Below are positions 25,913-34,704 of a DNA stretch of 64,000 nt, in pieces. The DNA is from Metaruminococcus_A sp003150405. GTDB taxonomy: Bacteria; Bacillota; Clostridia; Oscillospirales; Ruminococcaceae. Both the position numbers and the translations under genes were made by a program. The stretch's first letter is position 1; each line of letters opens with the position of its first letter. The stretch spans positions 295,963-359,962 of the forward strand of contig CABUBB010000001.1 in the NCBI GenBank assembly GCA_902489745.1, in the 5' to 3' direction. Below the pieces are notes generated by a model. That model searched no databases. It had not been told where the DNA came from and worked only from the letters and a program-made list of their open reading frames with translations.

Positions 25913-26833
25913 ATGAAAATGAAAAAAACAGTTTGCCTGTTGTGCGCTGCTGTCATGTCACTGGGATTGTTCGCTGGCTGTCAGTCTGGCGGGGATTCTT
26001 CTGCAAGCGGTTCTTCTTCCGGCAGCACAAACGCCTCTGCAGCTGATTTCGATGCAAATCAGTCCATCAACGTCATTACCCGCGAGTCTGGTTCCGGTAC
26101 AAGAGGTGCCTTTATTGAGCTGTTCGGCATAGAGGAAAAGGACGCAGACGGCAACAAGGTTGACAAAACCACCGAAGAGGCGAGCGTACAGTCCAGCACC
26201 AACGCTGTTCTCACCACCGTTGCGGGCGATGAAACCGCAATCGGTTACATTTCGCTCGGCTCCCTCAATGACGATGTCAAAGCTCTGAAAATCGACGGCG
26301 CAGAAGCAAGCGTTGCAAATGTAAAAGATGGTACATATAAAGTATCCCGTCCGTTTAACATCGCCTATAAAGGTACTCCGAGCGAGCAGGCGCAGGATTT
26401 CGTCAATTTTATCCTGAGCACCGAAGGCCAGGAGGTCGTGGAAGAAGCCGGCTTTATCCCGCTGGACGACACTAAGCCATTTGAATCTAACAATGCAAGC
26501 GGCAAGGTTGTTATCTCCGGTTCCTCCTCGGTCACTCCGGTTATGGAAAAACTCCAGGAGGCCTACCAGAAAATCAACGCGAACGTTACCATTGAAATTC
26601 AGCAGACCGACTCGACCAATGGTATGAAAGACGCTATGACCGGTACCTGTGACATCGGCATGGCTTCCAGAGAGCTCAAAGACAGCGAGCTTGAGAGTCT
26701 TACCTCGACCACCATTGCAACTGACGGAATTGCAGTTATTGTCAACAAAGCCAACAGCTTTGACGACCTGACCTCGGATGCTATCAAAGCAATCTTCACC
26801 GGCGAAGCTGTTAACTGGAGCGACGTAAAATAA
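25913..26833 (+). CDS. pstS: Phosphate ABC transporter binding protein, circularly permuted
   Basis: A 306-residue lipoprotein: signal peptide MKMKKTVCLLCAAVMSL, lipobox LFAGC with lipidated C23, then a Ser/Gly linker. Phosphate-binding motifs are all present but in rotated order. RESGSGTR (57-64) and AIGYISLG (109-116), normally in the second half of PstS, come first; GSSSVTP (203-209), normally at the mature N-terminus, comes next, followed by DIGMASRELKD (247-257), DGIAVIVN (271-278) and IFTGEAVNW (294-302) at the very end. The cut point lies between IFTGxxxNW and the SGSGTR loop. The function, extracellular phosphate capture for PstCAB, should be unchanged because the old termini are joined by a short linker (about 186-198). 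Confidence 0.9.
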   Translation: MKMKKTVCLLCAAVMSLGLFAGCQSGGDSSASGSSSGSTNASAADFDANQSINVITRESGSGTRGAFIELFGIEEKDADGNKVDKTTEEASVQSSTNAVLTTVAGDETAIGYISLGSLNDDVKALKIDGAEASVANVKDGTYKVSRPFNIAYKGTPSEQAQDFVNFILSTEGQEVVEEAGFIPLDDTKPFESNNASGKVVISGSSSVTPVMEKLQEAYQKINANVTIEIQQTDSTNGMKDAMTGTCDIGMASRELKDSELESLTSTTIATDGIAVIVNKANSFDDLTSDAIKAIFTGEAVNWSDVK

Positions 26834-26849
26834 CCAAACAGAAATGAAC

Positions 26850-26896
26850 AGCGCAACAAGGGCTCGCCGTGTTTCACACGGCCGGCCCAGTTGCTG
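26850..26896 (+). other. Intercistronic hairpin between pstS and pstC
   Basis: GCAAC, GGGC and GCCGTGT arms pair with ACACGGC, GCCC and GTTGC around a TTC loop, forming a long interrupted stem without a T tail. Such structures commonly protect the upstream binding-protein mRNA, giving excess PstS over PstCAB (inference). Confidence 0.6.
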
Positions 26897-26908
26897 TTTT
26901 GGGAGAGT

Positions 26909-27775
26909 ATGGAATTTATGAAGAGATTCAAAGAAACGTTTATGAAGGGCGTATTCTTTGTTGCCGCGCTGGCATCAATTTTGGCGGTTGCACTCATTTG
27001 CCTGTTTCTGTTTGCAAACGGCATTCCGGCGATGGGGAAGATTGGCCTGTTTGACTTCCTGCTCGGCCAGAACTGGGCGCCGCAGGACAACCCAGCTTCC
27101 TTTGGCATTCTGCCGATGATTCTGGGCAGTATTTATATTACGGCGGGCGCAATTATCATTGGTGTGCCAATTGGTATTCTTACAGCTATTTTTATGGCCC
27201 GCTTCTGTCCCAAGGGGCTATACCGTATCCTACACCCGGCAGTGGAGCTGCTGGCGGGCATTCCTTCGGTTGTATATGGTTTTTTTGGTCTGATGGTGCT
27301 TGTTCCCTTTGTGCGTGAAACCTTCGGCGGCAAGGGCACGAGCATTCTGACTGCCTCAATTTTGCTTGGTATTATGATTCTGCCAACCATTATTGCGGTG
27401 AGTGAGTCCGCCATCCGCGCGGTGCCGGAAAGCTATTATGAGGGCGCGCTGGCGTTGGGCGCTACCCATGAGCGCAGTGTTTTCTGCACTCTGGTTCCGG
27501 CGGCGAAATCCGGTATTATGGCTGGAATTGTGCTCGGAATTGGCCGCGCTATCGGTGAGACGATGGCGGTTGTCATGGTTGCAGGCGGGCAGCCGCGTAT
27601 TACGGGGGATATTCTTAAGGGCATTCGCACCTTGACAACCAATATCGTAATGGAAATGGGTTATGCGGCAGATCTGCACCGCGAGGCACTGATTGCAACC
27701 GGCGTCGTGCTGTTTGTGTTCATTCTCTTAATCAACCTGCTGTTTTCGCTTATCAAACGGAGGGATAAACAATGA
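26909..27775 (+). CDS. pstC: Phosphate ABC transporter permease PstC
   Basis: A 288-residue permease with six transmembrane helices, forming the membrane channel with PstA. The cytoplasmic coupling (EAA) loop is seen as ALALGATHERSVFCTLVPAAKSGI, and LAGIPSVVYGFFGL is the typical PstC/PstA pore motif. GGGAG precedes ATG 26909; ATG 26918 is a possible alternative. Its stop overlaps the pstA start by 4 bp. Confidence 0.93.
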   Translation: MEFMKRFKETFMKGVFFVAALASILAVALICLFLFANGIPAMGKIGLFDFLLGQNWAPQDNPASFGILPMILGSIYITAGAIIIGVPIGILTAIFMARFCPKGLYRILHPAVELLAGIPSVVYGFFGLMVLVPFVRETFGGKGTSILTASILLGIMILPTIIAVSESAIRAVPESYYEGALALGATHERSVFCTLVPAAKSGIMAGIVLGIGRAIGETMAVVMVAGGQPRITGDILKGIRTLTTNIVMEMGYAADLHREALIATGVVLFVFILLINLLFSLIKRRDKQ

Positions 27776-28641
27776 AAAAGTTTACGGCCTCTGTTGCGGC
27801 GCGTTTTCGCGCCTATCGCAAGCGGCCCATGTCACTCATTATGTTTTTGAGCGTTATGCTGGCGGCTTTTGCAACCTTTGTCGTTTTAATTTACCTGATT
27901 GGCTATATCCTGGTAATGGGTATTCCGCATTTGAGCTGGGACTTGTTCGCTTGGGAATACAATTCGGAAAACGTTTCGTTAATGCCGGCGCTCATCAACA
28001 CCATAAGCATGACGCTGCTTTCCCTTGTCATTGCAGCGCCGCTCGGCATTTTTTCAGCGGTTTACCTGGTGGAATACGCCAAACGAGGCAATAAAATTGT
28101 GGGTTTAATTCGCATTACGGCGGAAACGCTTTCTGGGATTCCCTCCATTGTGTACGGCCTGTTTGGCATGCTCTTTTTTGTCACGACCATGCGCTGGGGT
28201 TATTCCATGATTTCCGGTGCCTTAACCCTTGCCATCATGATTCTCCCGCTCATTATGCGCACCACCGAAGAGGCGCTTAAAGCGGTGCCGGACTCCTACC
28301 GGGAGGGTAGCTTTGGCCTTGGTGCAGGACGGTTGCGTACCGTTTTTCGCATTGTCATTCCCGCAGCTATTCCGGGGATCCTGGCAGGCGTTATTTTGGC
28401 GATTGGGCGCATCGTGGGTGAAACGGCGGCGCTGATATACACCGCGGGCACTGTTCCAAAGATGGCGGATGTTGCATCCTCCGGGCGCACCCTTGCGGTA
28501 CATATGTACGTGCTTTCCAACGAGGGACTGCACACCGACCAGGCATACGCCACGGCAGTTGTCTTGTTGGTGATTGTCATCCTAATCAATGCACTTTCTG
28601 CCTTTGTGGCGAAAAAAATTACGACGAAAGGGACACGATGA
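27772..28641 (+). CDS. pstA: Phosphate ABC transporter permease PstA
   Basis: A 289-residue six-helix permease, partner of PstC. LSGIPSIVYGLFGM parallels the pore motif of PstC and the EAA loop reads GSFGLGAGRLRTVFRIVIPAAIPGI. ATGA overlap with pstC and again with pstB shows translational coupling; CGGAGGG is its ribosome-binding site inside the end of pstC. Confidence 0.93.
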   Translation: MKKFTASVAARFRAYRKRPMSLIMFLSVMLAAFATFVVLIYLIGYILVMGIPHLSWDLFAWEYNSENVSLMPALINTISMTLLSLVIAAPLGIFSAVYLVEYAKRGNKIVGLIRITAETLSGIPSIVYGLFGMLFFVTTMRWGYSMISGALTLAIMILPLIMRTTEEALKAVPDSYREGSFGLGAGRLRTVFRIVIPAAIPGILAGVILAIGRIVGETAALIYTAGTVPKMADVASSGRTLAVHMYVLSNEGLHTDQAYATAVVLLVIVILINALSAFVAKKITTKGTR

Positions 28642-29390
28642 TGAGCCTTTTTGATATCAAAAACCTGAATTTGTATTACGGCGATTTTCACGCCCTGAAG
28701 GACATTAACCTCGAACTGCCGAAAAATGAAATTTCCGCGTTCATTGGCCCGTCTGGATGCGGCAAATCCACTTTGCTCAAAACCCTCAACCGCATGAATG
28801 ATCTGGTAGAGGGCTGCAAAATCACCGGACAGGTTGAGCTTGACGGCGTGGATATTTATAACAACATTGACGTATATGACCTGCGCAAACGGGTTGGCAT
28901 GGTGTTCCAGAAACCGAATCCATTCCCGATGAGCGTTTACGATAACATTGCATTTGGGCCGCGTACCCACGGCATCCGCAAGAAGATTGTACTGGATGAA
29001 ATTGTGGAAAAATCCCTACGGGATGCTGCCATCTGGGACGAGGTGAAAGACCGTCTCAAAAAGAGCGCACTCGGTCTTTCCGGTGGTCAGCAGCAGCGTC
29101 TCTGCATTGCACGGGCGTTGGCGGTGGAGCCGGAGGTCATCCTCATGGATGAGCCGACTTCCGCCCTTGACCCGATTTCCACGGCTAAGGTTGAAGATCT
29201 TGCTGTTGAGCTTAAAAAAGATTATACTATCATTATCGTCACACATAACATGCAGCAGGCGGTTCGAATCTCTGATAAAACGGCGTTCTTCCTGCTTGGC
29301 GAAGTGGTGGAGTTCGGCCAGACCGAACAGCTCTTCTCGATGCCGCAGGACAAACGCACCGAGGATTATATTACAGGGAGGTTCGGATAA
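28638..29390 (+). CDS. pstB: Phosphate ABC transporter ATP-binding protein PstB
   Basis: A 250-residue ATPase that powers PstCA. Walker A GPSGCGKST, Q-loop VFQKPNPFPMSVYDN (a PstB hallmark), signature LSGGQQQR, Walker B VILMDEPTSALD and H-loop VTHNM are all intact. The start overlaps the pstA stop; ATG 28638 or the next codon ATG 28641 are both possible. Confidence 0.95.
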   Translation: MMSLFDIKNLNLYYGDFHALKDINLELPKNEISAFIGPSGCGKSTLLKTLNRMNDLVEGCKITGQVELDGVDIYNNIDVYDLRKRVGMVFQKPNPFPMSVYDNIAFGPRTHGIRKKIVLDEIVEKSLRDAAIWDEVKDRLKKSALGLSGGQQQRLCIARALAVEPEVILMDEPTSALDPISTAKVEDLAVELKKDYTIIIVTHNMQQAVRISDKTAFFLLGEVVEFGQTEQLFSMPQDKRTEDYITGRFG

Positions 29391-29392
29391 CC

Positions 29393-30049
29393 ATGAGAAA
29401 CCGTTTCGACGCACAGCTTGACCGGCTCAACAACGAGCTGATTTTAATGGGTGCGCTCATTGAAAGTGCCATTGCAAGCTCGGTAAAAGCCCTGATGAAT
29501 CAGAGCAAAGAGCAGGCCCGGCAGGCCATTGAATTTGATATGGAAGTGGATAAAAAAGAAAAGGAGATTGAAAGCATCTGCTTAAAGCTGCTGCTTCAGC
29601 AGCAGCCGGTTGCAAAAGACCTCCGCCTGATTTCTTCCGCCCTTAAAATGATCACCGATATGGAGCGCATTGGTGACCAGGCGGCGGATATTTCTGAAAT
29701 TACCGTTATGCTGGCAGACACCCCGTACAGCGCAAATCTGGAGCACATTCAGGAAATGGCGCGCTCCACCATTCAAATGGTAACCGAAAGCGTTGATGCT
29801 TTTGTGCGGCGGGACTTAAATCTTGCACAGTCGGTTGTGGATTACGACGACATCGTTGACCGGCTGTTTGATCAATCCAAGCAGGATTTGATTCGCCTGA
29901 TCCGCGAGGATGTGGAAAAAGGGGAGCAAGCGGTTGATCTGTTAATGGTGGCCAAATATTTCGAACGTATTGGTGACCATGCGACCAACATTGCCGAATG
30001 GGTTATCTTTTCCATTACCGGCGTTCACAAGAACGCCCATGTGCTGTAA
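29393..30049 (+). CDS. phoU: Phosphate uptake regulator PhoU
   Basis: A 218-residue all-helical protein with two PhoU repeats. Each shows the metal-binding E/DxxxD pattern, in the first as ISSALKMITDMERIGDQAADI and in the second as VAKYFERIGDHATNIAEW. It links the Pst transporter to the PhoR kinase and dampens uptake and signalling when phosphate is ample. It starts 2 bp after pstB within the same operon. Confidence 0.94.
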   Translation: MRNRFDAQLDRLNNELILMGALIESAIASSVKALMNQSKEQARQAIEFDMEVDKKEKEIESICLKLLLQQQPVAKDLRLISSALKMITDMERIGDQAADISEITVMLADTPYSANLEHIQEMARSTIQMVTESVDAFVRRDLNLAQSVVDYDDIVDRLFDQSKQDLIRLIREDVEKGEQAVDLLMVAKYFERIGDHATNIAEWVIFSITGVHKNAHVL

Positions 30050-30093
30050 CCGCCTTTGGCTGAAAACCAATACCAGAACAGGAGAAATGTGAC

Positions 30094-30759
30094 ATGATTT
30101 ATATCGTCGAGGATGACGCCAACATCCGGGAACTGGAGAGCTACGCGCTCACAAGCAGCGGCTTTTCGGTGCAGTGCTTTGAAGATGGTGAAACCTTCTT
30201 TGAAACCTGCTGTGAACACAGCCCTGACCTGGTGCTGCTGGACATTATGCTTCCAAATGAGGACGGCCTTTCCATCCTCCAGCGGCTGCGTTCCCAGCCG
30301 GATTTAAAACAGGTGCCGGTTATTATGGTCACGGCGAAAACCTCAGAACTTGATAAGGTCAAGGGGTTGGATTCCGGCGCGGACGACTACATTACAAAAC
30401 CTTTTGGCGTTATGGAGCTGATTTCCCGGGTCAAGGCACTGCTTCGCCGTGCTGTGCCCCAAAAGCAGGCACTTCTTTCCTTTGACGGCGTGACAGTGGA
30501 TGACAGCAAGCATGTTGTCACAGCAAACGGCGTCCCGTGCGAGCTCACCTACAAGGAATATGAGCTGCTTAAATTTCTTATGCTCAACCACGGCATTGTC
30601 CTTTCACGCGACAAAATTATGGAACGGGTCTGGGGCTTTGACTACGAAGGAGAGAGCCGCACCGTAGATATGCACATTAAAACCTTGCGCCAGAAGCTGG
30701 GCAATACGGGCAGTGCCATTAAAACCGTGCGCAATGTCGGCTACAAATTCGGTGACTAA
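30094..30759 (+). CDS. phoP: Phosphate response regulator PhoP (PhoB/OmpR family)
   Basis: A 221-residue OmpR-type regulator. The receiver domain has the acidic pair E6-D7, phospho-acceptor D50 (LVLLDIMLP), T/A switch VTAK and K in YITKPFG. The C-terminal winged helix ends ESRTVDMHIKTLRQKLG...VRNVGYKF. It should bind the TTTACA repeats before pstS. It follows phoU by 44 bp and precedes phoR, so the sensor pair is encoded in the operon it controls. Confidence 0.9.
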   Translation: MIYIVEDDANIRELESYALTSSGFSVQCFEDGETFFETCCEHSPDLVLLDIMLPNEDGLSILQRLRSQPDLKQVPVIMVTAKTSELDKVKGLDSGADDYITKPFGVMELISRVKALLRRAVPQKQALLSFDGVTVDDSKHVVTANGVPCELTYKEYELLKFLMLNHGIVLSRDKIMERVWGFDYEGESRTVDMHIKTLRQKLGNTGSAIKTVRNVGYKFGD

Positions 30760-30806
30760 AAGGATGCCCGCCGGGGTTTCCGGCGGCAGATAACAGGAGA
30801 GCACCT

Positions 30807-32486
30807 ATGAAACGAAGAATTAATTTGTGGCTCTGTCTAACCGGAGCCATAACGTTGGTTTTGACGGCTGCACTGACGCTTGGCGTCTATTACCAGCTAT
30901 TTTTGAACCAGGTTTTTTATGATTTGAAAACCGACGGCATTATTCTGGCGGAAAGCTACGAGCTGCTGGACCAGCCCTCCGAGCTGGTGCGGTACAAAAG
31001 CTCTGGTTTCCGCATTACGGTCATTGCGCCGGACGGAAGCGTAGAGTATGATACAAATGCAGATGCCGACGGCATGGACAACCACAGCAACCGGCCGGAA
31101 GTGGAACAGGCTGAACAGACCGGCGAAGGAACGGCTGTCCGCCATTCGGATACCATTCACCGGGATGTTTACTATTTTGCTCAGCGGTTGGAGGATGGCA
31201 GTGTCTTGCGGGTGGCAAGAGAAGCGGGGAACATCTTCTCGGTCTTTATTTCAGCTCTGCCGTTTCTCATCGGGCTGGCGGCAGTCATCCTGCTTGCCTG
31301 CTTCCTGCTGGCAAACCGCCTGACCAAGCGGATTGTCCGGCCGATTGACGCAATGGCAGCTGATATGGACGCCATTGAAGAAAATACGGTTTACGAGGAA
31401 CTTATTCCGTTTGCGCGGACCATTCACAAACAAAGCCAGTTGATCCGTAGCCAGCTTGAGCACTTGGAAGAGGAACAGGAGAAGATTCAGGCGCTGACCA
31501 GCAACATGTCGGAAGGTTTTTTGTTGCTGGATATGGAAAGACATATCCTTTCAGTCAACCGCAGCGCTGCACAGTTGCTTGCAGTGCCGGATGGTGATTA
31601 CATTGGCCAGAATCTTCTGGTGTTTTCTCGTAATCCGGATTTGCAGGCCTGTGTAGACTGTGCATTGGAACAGGGCCACGGCTCTGCCGAAGTGACAGTA
31701 GAGGGGCGTTGCCTGCAAATTATTGTGAGCATTGTGCAGGCGCAGGGCAAGAATATCGGCTTAATTTGTCTGGTGCTGGACGTCACCGAAAAGAGCGCGT
31801 TGGAACAAATGCGCCGTGAATTTACGGCAAATGTTTCCCATGAACTGAAAACTCCGCTAACCTCCATTTCTGGGTTTGCAGAACTCATTGAAAACGGGAT
31901 GGTCAAATCTGCCGATGTGAAAAATTTTGCTGCTAAAATTCATGCGGAGTCCACACGGTTGCTGACTCTGATTGGAGACATCATCATGCTTTCTGAGCTG
32001 GATGAAGCCCCCGACCGGAGCCGGTTTGAAAGGATTGACCTCTGTCCGCTCATCCGGCGCTGCGTGGAGCGGCTGGAGCCTGCCGCAGAGCGCGCGGGCG
32101 TACAGCTTTCGTTTGAGGGAACGCCCCAGACGGTCTGCGCGGACGAATCCCAACTGGAGGAGCTGGTTTATAACCTCTGTGACAACGCCATCCGTTACAA
32201 TCGGCTGGGCGGCAGCGTCAGGGTAATGCTGGGGGCGGAGGACGGCGCGACAGTGCTGACCGTAAAGGACACTGGTATTGGCATCCCAATGGAAAGCCAG
32301 AGCCGTATTTTTGAGCGGTTTTACCGGGTGGATAAAAGCCGTTCTAAAGAAACAGGCGGCACCGGGTTGGGTCTTGCCATTGTCAAACACATTGCGGAAC
32401 AGCACCATGCCAAAATCTCGTTGCACAGCGTGGTGGATGTGGGAACCGAAATCAGCGTTGCCTTTCCGCCGGAGCATTCCATCTGA
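30807..32486 (+). CDS. phoR: Phosphate sensor histidine kinase PhoR
   Basis: A 559-residue membrane kinase. TM1 about 8-30, an extracytoplasmic sensor to about 145, TM2 about 147-170, a HAMP-like linker, a PAS domain (about 230-325, SEGFLLLDMERHILSVN), the dimerisation domain with phospho-acceptor H345 (ANVSHELKTPL) and an ATPase domain with N box NLCDNAIRYN, G1 DTGIGIP and G2 GTGLGLAI. It would phosphorylate PhoP under control of PhoU and PstSCAB. AGGAGA precedes the ATG. Confidence 0.9.
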   Translation: MKRRINLWLCLTGAITLVLTAALTLGVYYQLFLNQVFYDLKTDGIILAESYELLDQPSELVRYKSSGFRITVIAPDGSVEYDTNADADGMDNHSNRPEVEQAEQTGEGTAVRHSDTIHRDVYYFAQRLEDGSVLRVAREAGNIFSVFISALPFLIGLAAVILLACFLLANRLTKRIVRPIDAMAADMDAIEENTVYEELIPFARTIHKQSQLIRSQLEHLEEEQEKIQALTSNMSEGFLLLDMERHILSVNRSAAQLLAVPDGDYIGQNLLVFSRNPDLQACVDCALEQGHGSAEVTVEGRCLQIIVSIVQAQGKNIGLICLVLDVTEKSALEQMRREFTANVSHELKTPLTSISGFAELIENGMVKSADVKNFAAKIHAESTRLLTLIGDIIMLSELDEAPDRSRFERIDLCPLIRRCVERLEPAAERAGVQLSFEGTPQTVCADESQLEELVYNLCDNAIRYNRLGGSVRVMLGAEDGATVLTVKDTGIGIPMESQSRIFERFYRVDKSRSKETGGTGLGLAIVKHIAEQHHAKISLHSVVDVGTEISVAFPPEHSI

Positions 32487-32545
32487 CGCAAAGGCATTGG
32501 AGTAATCGCCCCCAAACATTAAAAACGGATAGTATGTAAAATTCT

Positions 32546-32582
32546 CCCTGAAGCAGTCGTCGTCTCTGCTTCAGGGTTTTTA
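32546..32582 (+). terminator. Terminator of the pst-pho operon
   Basis: Perfect 11-bp stem CCCTGAAGCAG/CTGCTTCAGGG with a 9-base loop and a T run, 60 bp after phoR. Confidence 0.9.
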
Positions 32583-32894
32583 CATCGTCCGCACAATGCG
32601 GGGAAGTAAAGAACCTCTGTTTTTTGCGGGGGTCAGGGCTGTCCTTGCTTTGGTACAAAAAAAGGAGCCTTATTTTTTTGGAGGTTTGTACGACGTTTTT
32701 CGATGGCTTTTCTCGTAAAATGATTGATTTCTGAGAAAGAAGGCTGCAAAGACTGTCCCTGTCGATATGGGTTCTTTACAACTGGGACGCGACGCAGCAA
32801 AAAAGGGGGCGTTCCTATGGCCGGGTGATGGTCTTATCCGGTTTGTATGGATGGCCTTTCGTACAAAATTCTGTCATGGAATTTTCACAAAACC
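32583..32894 (+). other. Intergenic stretch before spoIIID
   Basis: About 310 bp with several T and A runs and a G-rich stretch. No gene with a usable ribosome-binding site, and no RNA family, is recognised. An in-frame extension of spoIIID through this region (from 32767) is rejected in favour of the TTG start. Confidence 0.35.
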
Positions 32895-32924
32895 GTATAT
32901 CTCTTTCGACCATGTCATACAAAT
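32895..32924 (+). promoter_or_regulatory. Sigma-E-like sporulation promoter of spoIIID
   Basis: GTATATC (32895-32901), 14-bp spacer, CATACAAAT (32916-32924). The -10 closely matches the mother-cell sigma-E element (CATACAAT) and the spacing is right, as expected because spoIIID is a sigma-E gene in known spore formers. Confidence 0.6.
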
Positions 32925-32958
32925 TAGTAGGACAAAACCCACAACGGAGGTGTCACGG

Positions 32959-33222
32959 TTGAAAGACAAACACTTTTTAGAGGATAGAAGTGTGGAGCTG
33001 GCAGAATATCTCATTTCACAAAAAGCAACGGTACGGAGCACAGCAAAAAAATTTGGCGTCAGTAAAAGCACAGTACATAAAGATATTACCGAGCGTTTGC
33101 GCAAGGTGAATCCACAGCTGTATAAACAGGTGGCAGAAATTCTGCAAATCAATAAAGAAGAGCGCCATATTCGCGGCGGAATGGCCACCAAGCGTAAATA
33201 TGAATCCCACCGTGAACGATAG
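32959..33222 (+). CDS. spoIIID: Sporulation transcriptional regulator SpoIIID
   Basis: An 87-residue DNA-binding protein controlling mother-cell genes during sporulation. The helix-turn-helix is TVRSTAKKFGVSKSTVHKDI, followed by the basic C-terminal tail HIRGGMATKRKYESHRE typical of SpoIIID. The start is TTG 32959, 8 bases after GGAGG; GTG 32950 overlaps that site. Its presence is good evidence that the organism forms endospores. Confidence 0.93.
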   Translation: MKDKHFLEDRSVELAEYLISQKATVRSTAKKFGVSKSTVHKDITERLRKVNPQLYKQVAEILQINKEERHIRGGMATKRKYESHRER

Positions 33223-33259
33223 GACTATGTAAAATTCCGGTAAAAAACGGTAGAGTTGC

Positions 33260-33288
33260 TTGTATAGAGCAGGTAATTATGGTAAACT
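33260..33288 (+). promoter_or_regulatory. Promoter of the DUF368 gene
   Basis: TTGTAT (33260-33265), 17-bp spacer, TAAACT (33283-33288), 24 bp before the ATG. Confidence 0.55.
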
Positions 33289-33312
33289 AATACCGTTTAT
33301 GGAGGATGTGTT

Positions 33313-34218
33313 ATGAAAATACTGGAATTAATCAAAAACATTGTCATTGGCGCCGTCATAGGTGTTGCAAACATTATTCCGGGCGTCAGTGGCGGGACCA
33401 TGATGGTTATTTTGAATGTGTTTGACAAAATTGTCGGCGCTATCAGCAACTTCCGGAAAAGCGTGAAACAGAATATTCTGTACCTGCTGCCTATCCTAAT
33501 TGGCGCGGCAGCGGGTATTCTTGCGTTTAGCAAAGGTATTACCTTTATGTTGGAAAATTACCCGATGATAACCAATTTCTTTTTCATTGGGCTAATCCTC
33601 GGCAGCGTGCCGCTAGTCTGTCGGTCGGCCTTTGTCAAAACCGGCGGAAAAATTGAACTCCGCAAGATGCGGCCGGTTTCGGTCATTGCGTTTCTGCTAG
33701 CTTGTGCGTTGCTGGTTGTCATTGCGTTTACCTCGACGACGGAAACGGCGGTCAACATCCAGTCGGTCAACATTGATTTTGGCCTGATTGCACTGCTTTT
33801 CTTCGGGGGAATCATTGCTTCGATTGCCATGATCATCCCGGGTGTCAGTGGCTCCTTTGTCATGGTGCTGTTTGGAATTTATCCAATCATCACCGGCGCG
33901 GTGGCAGAGCTTCTGCCATTTGATCTAGATAAATTTCTGCATGTTATCCTGCCGATTGGCCTGCCGGCCGGGCTCGGCATCATCATTGGCCTGCTTGTAG
34001 GCGCCAAGCTCATTGACATTTTAATTAAAAAGTTTCCGCAGGAAACTTATTTTGGAATCCTCGGCCTGCTCATTGGTTCGCTGTTTGACCTGTATCCCGG
34101 GTTTACCTTTGACTGGCAAGGGCTGGTAGCGGTTTTGGTGTTGTTGTTTGGCTTTGCGCTTGCATATTTTTCCAGTAGCGAATGGCTCAAAAATAAATTT
34201 GTAAAATCCAGAGCATAA
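33313..34218 (+). CDS. popT: DUF368 polyprenyl-phosphate transporter (PopT family)
   Basis: A 301-residue membrane protein with about eight hydrophobic segments and an internal repeat: NIIPGVSGGTM near residue 20 and MIIPGVSGSFV near residue 180. DUF368 proteins (PopT) have been shown to recycle undecaprenyl phosphate across the membrane for cell-wall synthesis. GGAGG precedes the ATG. It sits between spoIIID and rpsO with its own promoter. The function is transferred from family work; the symbol is tentative. Confidence 0.82.
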   Translation: MKILELIKNIVIGAVIGVANIIPGVSGGTMMVILNVFDKIVGAISNFRKSVKQNILYLLPILIGAAAGILAFSKGITFMLENYPMITNFFFIGLILGSVPLVCRSAFVKTGGKIELRKMRPVSVIAFLLACALLVVIAFTSTTETAVNIQSVNIDFGLIALLFFGGIIASIAMIIPGVSGSFVMVLFGIYPIITGAVAELLPFDLDKFLHVILPIGLPAGLGIIIGLLVGAKLIDILIKKFPQETYFGILGLLIGSLFDLYPGFTFDWQGLVAVLVLLFGFALAYFSSSEWLKNKFVKSRA

Positions 34219-34222
34219 AGAC

Positions 34223-34251
34223 TTTACAAGAAGCGGCAGAACTGCTATAAT
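34223..34251 (+). promoter_or_regulatory. Promoter of rpsO
   Basis: TTTACA (34223-34228), 17-bp spacer, TATAAT (34246-34251). Confidence 0.85.
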
Positions 34252-34257
34252 AGTTAA

Positions 34258-34365
34258 GTCCGTTAAGGACACGGCCGTGTTCTTCGCCTAAGGAGTATGC
34301 CTTTTTAAGGAAAACACCGTTCCTTCCGCGCAGGCACCGGTTAATAAAACAATGAGGTGTAAATT
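34258..34365 (+). promoter_or_regulatory. rpsO 5' leader, candidate S15 autoregulatory structure
   Basis: A leader of about 105 nt with short stems, including GTCCGTTAAGGAC (34258-34270) and ACACGGCCGTGT. In many bacteria S15 binds its own leader; the length and structure are suggestive, but no published S15 motif was matched exactly. Confidence 0.35.
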
Positions 34366-34632
34366 ATGCTGAGAAAAGAAGAAAAAACAGCGGTTATCAA
34401 CGAAAACCAGCTGCATGACCACGACACCGGTTCTCCGGAAGTCCAGATTGCAATTCTCACTAAGAGAATCAATGATCTGACCGAGCATCTGAAGGTTCAC
34501 AAGCAGGATCATCATTCTCGTAGAGGCCTGCTCAAAATGGTTGGTCACCGCCGCAACCTGCTCAACTACCTGATGAAGAAGGACGTTGAGCGGTATCGTG
34601 CAATCATTGCAAAGCTCGGTATTCGTAAGTAA
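34366..34632 (+). CDS. rpsO: 30S ribosomal protein S15
   Basis: An 88-residue S15 of standard length, binding the 16S rRNA central domain. Motifs HDTGSPEVQIA, HKQDHHSRRGLL and RRNLLNYL are those of the family. GAGGTG lies before the ATG. The gene order rpsO-pnp is conserved widely. Confidence 0.97.
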   Translation: MLRKEEKTAVINENQLHDHDTGSPEVQIAILTKRINDLTEHLKVHKQDHHSRRGLLKMVGHRRNLLNYLMKKDVERYRAIIAKLGIRK

Positions 34633-34641
34633 TTTGGCTAT

Positions 34642-34676
34642 AAGGCAGGTGGTTGTATACCATCTGCCTTTTGGTA
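34642..34676 (+). terminator. Terminator after rpsO
   Basis: AAGGCAGGTGG pairs with CCATCTGCCTT around a 7-base loop, then TTGGTATTT. The T run is weak, so partial readthrough into pnp is likely. Confidence 0.65.
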
Positions 34677-34704
34677 TTTATTTTGGGTGTGTGGTAATTG
34701 GCGA

